The notes under the pieces are model-generated. The model was given only the letters and a program-made list of their open reading frames with translations. It was not told the origin of the DNA and ran no database searches. A DNA stretch of 11,726 nt from Candidatus Aquicultor primus (GTDB lineage Bacteria > Actinomycetota > Aquicultoria > Aquicultorales > Aquicultoraceae): NCBI GenBank assembly GCA_001767575.1, contig MELI01000099.1, forward strand, positions 1-11,726, given 5' to 3'. A program made the position numbers and the translations under genes. Below are positions 6,534-11,726 of this stretch, piece after piece (positions within the stretch are counted from its first letter, which is position 1; the number at the start of each line of letters is the position of its first letter).

Positions 6534-8637
6534 GCGCTGTAAAGCTCCTAGCTTGCGGTACGGGTACCGTCGGGTACTCTACCCTCGTATGATATAGGCT
6601 TGTCAACAACTGGGTGAAGCTTCTAATTATTTTTTCAATATCATTCAGAGTTAGATTACTCTCGTTCAGCTGGCCATCATCGAGCTTGCTCTGGACGATC
6701 CTTTTGATGAGCTGCTCGATTCGTCCCGGCGTCGGTTTAGCGATAGTTCGTGCCGCGGCCTCGACCGAGTCGGCAAGCATGACGAGCGCCGCCTCTTTCG
6801 ATTTCGGGCGCTGCCCTGAATACCGGTAATTCTCTTCATTGATGGTCTCTTTGACGACACTCTCTTTTGCTTTGTGATAGAAAAACGCCACTATGCTCGT
6901 CCCGTGATGCTCGTTTATTATATCGAGTATCTCCGGCGGCAGGTGATACTTCTTCCCCAGGTCGATACCTTCCTTGACATGGGAGGTGATTATCAGGCAG
7001 CTCAGGCTCGGATTGGTGTGGTCGTGCGGGTTTTCGCACCCTATCTGGTTCTCGACAAAGAAAAGCGGCCGTTTTATCTTTCCGATATCATGGTAATATG
7101 CGCCGACTCTTGCCAGGAGCGGGTTCGCGCCGATTTCCTCGGCGGCGTTTTCGGCAAGGTTTCCCGCCATGATGCTGTGGTTATATGTTCCCGGCGCCTT
7201 CATCATAAGCTCGCGCAGGAGCGGCTGGTTGGCGTACGAAAGCTCGACGAGCTTGATGTCGGTCGTAATTCCAAAGACCTTCTCCAAGAACGGCAGTGTC
7301 CCGATGGTCAACACCGCCATGGAAATACCGCCGAGCAACCCCCAGCCGAGGTTTTTCATTATCTCGACCAGCCCGGCTCCGCTCAAAAGCGTCGTGGTAA
7401 TGGCCAGAATCGTCGTCGCAAGCGTAACCCATGCTCCGGCTATAGCTAAATCCGTGCGGTGCCGGATATTGTAGATGGCATATATCGCGAAAAGCCCGGT
7501 AAGAACGCCGTACAGCGTATATTGATAGTTCTGCCCGCCGATAAGGCCGGAATAAAGGCTCAGACTCAAGACCATGATGATGGCCGTCTCGATGTTGAAG
7601 AGCAGCGCGGTCAGCATCGCCGCCGCGCCGATTGGAATTAGAAAGTACGAATAATAAGGACCGACGAATTTCGCTATCACAATCGTCGATATGAAGATAA
7701 GCGAGAGCACCCCTATGAGACGGTTGCTGCGATGTATCTTTGGCTGGTAATTAAATAGATAGAGGCCGAACGCGATGAACGAGACTAGCGCAAAGAGCGC
7801 CAGGCCGCCGATGCGGGCCAGGTCGATACCTCTCTTGAGCAGGCCTAGTTCTCTTAATATCTTGACCTGCAAACTAGAGACTATTTCACCCTCGCGGACG
7901 ATGGTCTCTCCTTTTTGTTTATTGACCAGAACCGGGGAAATACCGGACGCCGCTTCTTTCTTGAGCTTGTCAGTCCCCTGCGCGTCGTAGAAGTAATTAG
8001 GTTTGAAGTAAAACGAGCCTACCTCTGCGATGAGCGCGTTCTTGCTGGGGTTCTTGGTCAGGCTCTGCGCCATCTCGGCAAAGTCTATCCTTTTCTCGCC
8101 GATGTTTTCCGCGGTTATCTTGTCGCTATAGACGCGATTGATATTGCTGACCACAAGCGCTTCGGTCGAATTGAGCTCTGTGTCGGGCATGTGGAGCACC
8201 GTTTTGAAGACACTCTTGTCGAAGCTCGAGTCAACCTCTTTGACGAGTAAATCCTGTTTAGCTTCGGCGGTCAACACTTCGTTTGAGCGCACCTGCCTTA
8301 CCAGACCGAAAAATTTATGAACCGAGTCGATTACCTGCGGCTCGACGCTCCAATCACGATTGTAGACCGGCTCGACATGCGACGACGCCTCGTTTCGCAA
8401 GGCTCCGGTCCTCTCGAAATCGACGAACTCGATGTCACGCGTCGCCTTGACCGTCTTGGGACTTGGCTTGCCCACCTGCAGGCCGGTCAGCCTATCCGGA
8501 ATGAAATCGACGACTAGAATCGCCAAAATCACGGTGAACAGGAGCAAGGCCAGAAGCGACCGGCGCAGGCTCTTGCCCTTCCAGTCTACGATGGCAGGCA
8601 TATCTTTGATTTTATCGAGGCCAAAGTTCGGGGTCAT
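6514..8637 (-). CDS. pgpH: PgpH-family 7TM-HD phosphohydrolase, probable c-di-AMP phosphodiesterase
   Basis: A 707-residue membrane enzyme of the 7TMR-HD family (B. subtilis YqfF, Listeria PgpH), whose studied members hydrolyse c-di-AMP to pApA. Domains in order are one N-terminal helix (about 27-47), a large extracytoplasmic 7TMR-HDED domain (about 50-268), a cluster of about seven helices (about 273-452) and a cytosolic HD domain (about 470-690). The HD metal residues are visible: His487 in YNHS, His516-Asp517 in YYHDIGK, His553 in TSH, His577 in EHHGT and Asp623 in ADS. The ATG at 8637 is two bases after the phoH stop, and the 3' end overlaps ybeY by 20 bases. phoH-yqfF-ybeY is also the B. 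subtilis order. c-di-AMP specificity is inferred from family membership. Confidence 0.93.
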   Translation of the reverse strand: MTPNFGLDKIKDMPAIVDWKGKSLRRSLLALLLFTVILAILVVDFIPDRLTGLQVGKPSPKTVKATRDIEFVDFERTGALRNEASSHVEPVYNRDWSVEPQVIDSVHKFFGLVRQVRSNEVLTAEAKQDLLVKEVDSSFDKSVFKTVLHMPDTELNSTEALVVSNINRVYSDKITAENIGEKRIDFAEMAQSLTKNPSKNALIAEVGSFYFKPNYFYDAQGTDKLKKEAASGISPVLVNKQKGETIVREGEIVSSLQVKILRELGLLKRGIDLARIGGLALFALVSFIAFGLYLFNYQPKIHRSNRLIGVLSLIFISTIVIAKFVGPYYSYFLIPIGAAAMLTALLFNIETAIIMVLSLSLYSGLIGGQNYQYTLYGVLTGLFAIYAIYNIRHRTDLAIAGAWVTLATTILAITTTLLSGAGLVEIMKNLGWGLLGGISMAVLTIGTLPFLEKVFGITTDIKLVELSYANQPLLRELMMKAPGTYNHSIMAGNLAENAAEEIGANPLLARVGAYYHDIGKIKRPLFFVENQIGCENPHDHTNPSLSCLIITSHVKEGIDLGKKYHLPPEILDIINEHHGTSIVAFFYHKAKESVVKETINEENYRYSGQRPKSKEAALVMLADSVEAAARTIAKPTPGRIEQLIKRIVQSKLDDGQLNESNLTLNDIEKIIRSFTQLLTSLYHTRVEYPTVPVPQARSFTAHGDSNK

Positions 8638-8639
8638 AG

Positions 8640-9614
8640 CTATCTCTTCGAACCCTTCTCTTCGTCATGGCGCTTGTATGCTTCGACTATTTTCTGGACA
8701 AGCTTGTGGCGAACCACATCGCGCGAAGTCAAATGGACGAACGCTATATCATTTAACCCTCTCAATATGTTCTCGATGATGAGCAAACCGGAGTGCTGCC
8801 CGCTGGGCAGATCTATCTGGGTGCTGTCACCGGTAACGACCATCCTTGAGCCGAATCCGAGCCTCGTCAAAAACATTTTCATCTGCTCCTGCGAGGTATT
8901 CTGGGCTTCGTCTAATATTATGAAGGAATCGTTGAGTGTGCGGCCCCTCATGTATGCGAGCGGCGCTATCTCAATCGTGCCCTGGTCAAGTAAGTGCCTG
9001 AAGTGCTCGGCATCCATCATCTCGTAAAGCGCGTCGAAGAGCGGGCGCAGATACGGGTCGACTTTTTGCTGAAGGTCGCCGGGAAGAAAGCCCAGCTTCT
9101 CCCCTGCCTCGACGGCCGGGCGGGTCAAAATAATCCTACCAACCGTCTTGTCCTTGAGCGCGCGCACCGCCATCGCCATCGCTAAATAGGTCTTGCCGGT
9201 TCCCGCCGGGCCTATCGCGAAGGTCGCCGTGTGGTTGCGGATTGCGTCGATGTACTCCTTTTGCCCCGCGGTCTTCGGTCCGATTACTTTTCTGCGATGG
9301 GTGATGATGACGTCGGAATAGATGCTCGAAGGTGTAATCGGGTTACCATCGACGGTGATGTCTATGGTGTGCTCGACTTTTTGCGGGGTCAGTTGTTGAC
9401 CGTGCGACACAATGTTCAACATTTCCTTAAAGATAGTTGCTACGTTGTCTACTTCCACAGCGTCGCCCTTGATCGTTATTTCGTTACCCCTGACCAGGAT
9501 TGTGCTTTGAAACTTGCTCTCTATTATTTTTAATAATTGATCATGGTAGCCTAACAAATCGACCATCGATATGTCGCCCGGCACCACGACTTTGATTTCC
9601 ACGATATCCGCCAA
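8640..9614 (-). CDS. phoH: PhoH-family ATPase (YbeZ-like)
   Basis: Cytosolic P-loop NTPase of the PhoH/YbeZ group, thought to work with YbeY in RNA metabolism. From TTG 9614 the protein has 324 residues. An N-terminal KH-like segment includes IIESKFQ...ILVRGNEITIKG (about 30-50). The ATPase domain has Walker A GPAGTGKT (135-142), IILTRPAVEAGEKLGFLPGD (161-180), Walker B IILDEAQ (232-238) and sensor-like VVTGDSTQIDLP (259-270). The frame stays open to a TTG at 9671, but a strong promoter (TGGTATAAT, 9646-9654) lies inside that extension, so the start must be downstream. TTG 9614 has AAAGAG (9621-9626) six bases upstream; GTG 9629 and GTG 9602 are alternatives. The gene is followed after two bases by pgpH. 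Confidence 0.93.
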   Translation of the reverse strand: MADIVEIKVVVPGDISMVDLLGYHDQLLKIIESKFQSTILVRGNEITIKGDAVEVDNVATIFKEMLNIVSHGQQLTPQKVEHTIDITVDGNPITPSSIYSDVIITHRRKVIGPKTAGQKEYIDAIRNHTATFAIGPAGTGKTYLAMAMAVRALKDKTVGRIILTRPAVEAGEKLGFLPGDLQQKVDPYLRPLFDALYEMMDAEHFRHLLDQGTIEIAPLAYMRGRTLNDSFIILDEAQNTSQEQMKMFLTRLGFGSRMVVTGDSTQIDLPSGQHSGLLIIENILRGLNDIAFVHLTSRDVVRHKLVQKIVEAYKRHDEEKGSKR

Positions 9615-9645
9615 TTTTGGCTCTTTCACTCCTTTAGGTGAGAAA

Positions 9646-9654
9646 ATTATACCA
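9646..9654 (-). promoter_or_regulatory. Extended -10 promoter of phoH
   Basis: TGGTATAAT is a full TGn plus a perfect TATAAT, placing transcription start near 9639. TTGCGG (9666-9671) is a poor -35 at only 14 bases, but extended -10 promoters tolerate this. It lies in the yqeY-phoH spacer and would drive phoH-pgpH-ybeY and perhaps the genes beyond. AAAGGAG at 9629-9635 follows the start site. Confidence 0.6.
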
Positions 9655-9699
9655 TATCCCGGGTCCCGCAACGACTTCGCCGACCTATTGTGAGGCGCT

Positions 9700-10161
9700 C
9701 TATTGCCGCATAAGCTCGAGCGTCAGCTGGTTGACTCGTTTGCCGTCGGCTTTTCCCTTTACCTGCGGCATAAGCTTGCCCATTACCCTACCCATATCTT
9801 TGGGAGCCGTTGCGCCGGTCGCCTCGATGGCCTCCTTGATGAGGCGTGTAAGTTCCTCATCCGAGAGCTGCTCGGGCAGATAACCGGCAAGCACGGCCGC
9901 TTCTTTCTCTTCCTTCACGGCCAGCTCTTCCCGATTGCCTTTGCGGAACTGCTCCACGGCCTCGTTTCGCCGCTTGATTTGGCGCTGCACGACCTCTATG
10001 ACTTCATCGTCGACAAGGCTCTCTTTCTTAACTATCTCAGCGTTCTTCAGCTCCGACATCAACAGCCGGATGGTCGAGAGGACGAGTTTTTGCTCAGGGT
10101 CGGCCGACGCTTGGCGCATAGCCGACTTCATATCTTCGTTTAAACGATCCTTCAGAGACAA
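9700..10161 (-). CDS. yqeY: YqeY/GatB-like domain protein
   Basis: A 153-residue, charged, mostly helical protein of the GatB/YqeY family (B. subtilis YqeY is about the same size). The fold matches the tail domain of the tRNA amidotransferase subunit GatB, so a tRNA-related role is suspected, though its function is not established. Recognisable segments are LRLLMSELKNAEI-like text (about 32-43), YLPEQLSDEEL (93-103) and the C-terminal GKLMPQVKGKADGK (127-140) with the conserved Gly/Lys pattern. The start is TTG at 10161: AAAGGAG (10167-10173) sits five bases before it, and the following residues MSLKDRLNEDM match the usual N-terminus. It follows the HIT gene by 68 bases containing a hairpin, and precedes phoH after a spacer with a new promoter. 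Confidence 0.93.
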   Translation of the reverse strand: MSLKDRLNEDMKSAMRQASADPEQKLVLSTIRLLMSELKNAEIVKKESLVDDEVIEVVQRQIKRRNEAVEQFRKGNREELAVKEEKEAAVLAGYLPEQLSDEELTRLIKEAIEATGATAPKDMGRVMGKLMPQVKGKADGKRVNQLTLELMRQ

Positions 10162-10189
10162 CTGGACTCCTTTCGCTGGGCGACAGCAT

Positions 10190-10214
10190 CGAGGCGCCTT
10201 CAGACGGCGACTCG
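10190..10214 (-). other. Hairpin between the HIT gene and yqeY
   Basis: CGAGTCGCC, a seven-base loop, then GGCGCCTCG pairs at 8 of 9 positions. There is no T-run after it on the minus strand, so it is unlikely to stop transcription fully. It may be a processing or attenuation element ahead of yqeY. Confidence 0.35.
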
Positions 10215-10229
10215 CACTATGGTTGCAGG

Positions 10230-10583
10230 CTAACCTTGCTGCACCATTCTTCCGAGCTTCTTGCCGCCTAAGACATGAAAATGGACGTGGAATACCTCCT
10301 GGCCGCCATCGGGCCCGGTGTTTGCGATTAAGCGATAGCCGCTCTCGGCAACGCCGAACAGCGAAGCCACCCGGTTTCCGGCGAGTACTATTTTGCCGAG
10401 CAGGTTTGCGTCGGCTTCGGTCGCGTCGGAAAGCCGCTCGATATGGGCTCTCGGAACGACCAGGATGTGAACGGGCGCCTGCGGGCTGATATCTTTGAAC
10501 GCCACCACGTCGTCGTCCTCATAGACAATGGTCGCCGGAATCTCGCCCGTTACTATCTTGCAGAACAAGCAATCTTGAGCCAT
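10230..10583 (-). CDS. HIT-family (Hint-like) nucleotide hydrolase
   Basis: A 117-residue histidine triad protein of the Hint/PKCI branch, cytosolic, whose members hydrolyse phosphoramidate bonds in nucleoside monophosphoramidates. The catalytic triad motif HVHFH is at 99-103, followed by VLGG. Also visible are CLFCKIVTGEIPA (5-17), with the paired Cys5/Cys8 that bind zinc in some relatives, and PVHILVVPRAHI (37-48). Length is typical. The ATG at 10583 has an excellent ribosome binding site, AGGAGG (10589-10594), five bases upstream. The physiological substrate is not known for bacterial relatives. It lies downstream of mtaB, across a spacer holding a palindromic repeat, in the place rpsU occupies in B. 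subtilis. Confidence 0.95.
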   Translation of the reverse strand: MAQDCLFCKIVTGEIPATIVYEDDDVVAFKDISPQAPVHILVVPRAHIERLSDATEADANLLGKIVLAGNRVASLFGVAESGYRLIANTGPDGGQEVFHVHFHVLGGKKLGRMVQQG

Positions 10584-10662
10584 GTAGACCTCCTCAATCG
10601 TTTGTGGTCAATAGGTGGTTGGTCGTAGTCGGTCCGTCGGTTTTCGGTATGTTTATTGCTCC

Positions 10663-10739
10663 CGTAGCTCGGGGCTTTAGCCCTGAAAAAGCTGTCATCG
10701 AACAGCACTCGGTTGTCAGGGCTAAAGCCCTGAGCTACG
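10663..10739. repeat. Palindromic repeat element with 24-nt arms (REP/MITE-like)
   Basis: The left arm at 10663-10686 and the right arm at 10716-10739 are reverse complements at 23 of 24 positions, around a 29-base centre. Each arm contains its own small dyad (GGGCTTTAGCCC, five pairs and a two-base loop), so the DNA could form a branched structure. It encodes nothing obvious and lies between the mtaB stop and the HIT gene, typical of an inserted interspersed repeat. Mobility is inferred only. Confidence 0.7.
10686..10706 (-). terminator. Possible weak intrinsic terminator of mtaB
   Basis: Within the centre of the palindrome, the minus strand reads GCTGT-TCGATG-ACAGC followed by TTTTT. The stem is only five pairs, so termination would be partial unless helped by the large surrounding hairpin. 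Confidence 0.3.
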
Positions 10740-10758
10740 TTAGCTGAGCTACGTTAGC
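10731..10758. repeat. 14-nt exact tandem duplication
   Basis: TGAGCTACGTTAGC occurs twice without a gap (10731-10744 and 10745-10758). The first copy overlaps the outer end of the palindrome's right arm, so the duplication includes its edge. It ends seven bases before the mtaB stop codon. Confidence 0.75.
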
Positions 10759-10765
10759 CGGCGCC

Positions 10766-11726
10766 TTACCTTGGCCCCAAAACTCTTCCATAAAGAGTCG
10801 CATCTTCTTGCTTCTCGATGCGCACTTCGGCGAGCGCTCCTATAAGCTCATCGGGTCCTGCGCACATCACGCGGATATAATTGTCGCTCATCCCCGAGAG
10901 ATACTCGCCCTGCCGGCGCTCTATGGAAACTATCAGTTCTTTCCCGATATAGCGGGAGGCAAACCGTGCCGCCAAATCCTCGCCTAGCGCGATAAGCTCC
11001 GCCGAGCGCTTCTCTTTTACATCTTTCGGTATCTGGCCGTCGAGACCTGCCGCCGGCGTGCCTTTCCTGGGAGAAAACTTAAAGACATGGAGCCGGCTAA
11101 AACCGATGCTACCGACGATTTCCACGGTCCGCTCGAAATCGGCGTCGGTCTCACCGGGAAATCCCACGATGATGTCGGTCGTCAGCGCGAGGTCGTCGAC
11201 GGCCGACGCGAGATAATTGGCGCGCTCCGCGAACTCTTCTACGGTATAGTGCCGGTTCATCGCGGCAAGTACGGCGTTGCTGCCGTGCTGAAGCGGGATG
11301 TGGAGGTGCTTGCAGAGCTTCGGCGATGCTGCGATTAGCTCGACCAACTCGGGTGTGACTTCGCGCAGCTCTATCGAGCTTAGGCGAATCCTGCCCAGCC
11401 CTTCGATTTCGACAAGCTTGGCGAGCAAATCCGCGAGGCCGGTGTCATGTCCCGCCCCATAGAGCCCCAGGTGAATGCCGGTCAAGACTATCTCGGGGGT
11501 CCCTTCGCGTGCCAGCCGCGCGACCTCATCGATTATCTCGGATTCGGGCCTGCTCCAGAGTTCGCCGCGCACATGCGGCACAATGCAATAACTGCAAAAC
11601 CGGTCGCACCCGTCTTGTATCTTTACCAGGGCGCGCGTATGCAGGGCAGGATTTGGCGCGGGCTTGCCGGTGGTGCGCGCAATCGGCTTGATGTCGATGC
11701 CGAGTTCCTGCGCGACAAGTATCGGC
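10766..11726 (-). CDS. mtaB: tRNA t6A37 methylthiotransferase MtaB, 5'-truncated by the window edge
   Basis: Radical-SAM enzyme that converts t6A37 to ms2t6A37 in ANN-decoding tRNAs. The frame is open to the right edge, giving 319 visible codons and the stop; the N-terminal UPF0004 cluster domain is mostly missing. In the visible part, KIQDGCDRFCSYC (35-47) holds the CxxxCxxC motif (Cys40, Cys44, Cys47) that binds the SAM [4Fe-4S] cluster. TGIHLGLYG and IRLSSIELREV are followed by HIPLQHGSN, and TDIIVGFPGE and FSPRKGTPAA come next. A short TRAM-type domain (YLSGMSDNYIRV) closes the protein. TGIHLG and the overall pattern favour MtaB over MiaB or RimO. An internal GTG at 11581 is not the start, because the cysteine motif lies upstream of it. 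The B. subtilis homologue yqeV also precedes yqeY. Confidence 0.95.
   Translation of the reverse strand, partial: PILVAQELGIDIKPIARTTGKPAPNPALHTRALVKIQDGCDRFCSYCIVPHVRGELWSRPESEIIDEVARLAREGTPEIVLTGIHLGLYGAGHDTGLADLLAKLVEIEGLGRIRLSSIELREVTPELVELIAASPKLCKHLHIPLQHGSNAVLAAMNRHYTVEEFAERANYLASAVDDLALTTDIIVGFPGETDADFERTVEIVGSIGFSRLHVFKFSPRKGTPAAGLDGQIPKDVKEKRSAELIALGEDLAARFASRYIGKELIVSIERRQGEYLSGMSDNYIRVMCAGPDELIGALAEVRIEKQEDATLYGRVLGPR

Noticed and set aside
6874..7449. Plus-strand open frame of 191 codons opposite the pgpH gene
   Set aside because: It is antisense to a gene with all family motifs intact, its translation shows no recognisable domain and is rich in Arg/Gln/Gly, and it fits mirrored codon bias.
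9935..10489. Plus-strand open frame of 184 codons spanning yqeY, the spacer and the HIT gene
   Set aside because: It crosses two conserved genes antisense, and its Arg-rich translation has no recognisable motif.
10663..10739. CRISPR-like repeat unit
   Set aside because: Only one inverted pair is present, with no array of direct repeats separated by unique spacers and no cas genes.
10661..10760. tRNA or structured RNA gene suggested by the strong pairing and GTAGCTC-like text
   Set aside because: No cloverleaf arms, no anticodon loop and no conserved T-loop in order; a plain palindromic repeat explains the pairing.
10766..11581. GTG at 11581 as the start of mtaB
   Set aside because: The frame continues upstream to the edge and includes the CxxxCxxC cluster motif, so the gene is truncated by the window and does not begin there.
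1..11726. Defence system, prophage or other novel multi-gene system
   Set aside because: Every gene except the GNAT belongs to a recognised housekeeping family in a largely conserved order; no nuclease-helicase pair, integrase, capsid, toxin or reverse transcriptase frame was found on either strand.

Overview
The window is a compact bacterial chromosomal segment of moderate GC. All 13 genes lie on the minus strand, so transcription runs right to left, and most spacers are under 70 bases with several start/stop contacts. In transcription order the genes are: mtaB (partial, N-terminus off the right edge), a HIT-family hydrolase, yqeY, phoH, a 7TM HD phosphohydrolase of the PgpH family, ybeY, a DgkA-PAP2 fusion, a CNNM/CorC-type CBS protein, cdd, a GNAT acetyltransferase, era, mgtE and deoC (partial, C-terminus off the left edge).

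The order resembles the Bacillus subtilis block yqeV(mtaB)-rpsU-yqeY-...-phoH-yqfF-ybeY-dgkA-cdd-era. It also carries a CNNM/CorC gene downstream of ybeY, as in the proteobacterial block miaB-ybeZ-ybeY-ybeX(corC). This points to a Gram-positive-type lineage (Bacillota or a deep Actinomycetota relative), but that is inferred from gene order and protein families, and no genus can be named. Differences from B. subtilis are a HIT gene where rpsU would sit, a PAP2 domain fused to the lipid kinase, inserted CNNM and GNAT genes, and mgtE plus deoC where recO would follow era.

Functionally the segment mixes translation and RNA quality control (MtaB tRNA modification, YqeY, PhoH/YbeZ, YbeY, Era), envelope lipid phosphate recycling (DgkA-PAP2), c-di-AMP turnover (PgpH family), divalent cation transport (CNNM, MgtE) and pyrimidine nucleoside salvage (Cdd, DeoC).

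Regulatory structure lies mostly in four spacers. 10584-10765 holds a 24-nt-arm inverted repeat plus a 14-nt tandem duplication and looks like an inserted palindromic repeat. 9615-9699 holds an extended -10 promoter for phoH. 5182-5282 holds a TATAAT promoter for the CNNM gene. 552-691 holds an operator-like dyad abutting a candidate deoC promoter. No spacer exceeds 182 bases. I saw no tRNA, rRNA, CRISPR array, transposase, phage or toxin-antitoxin gene, and no clearly new multi-gene system. The window is mainly a conserved housekeeping cluster with some unusual details.
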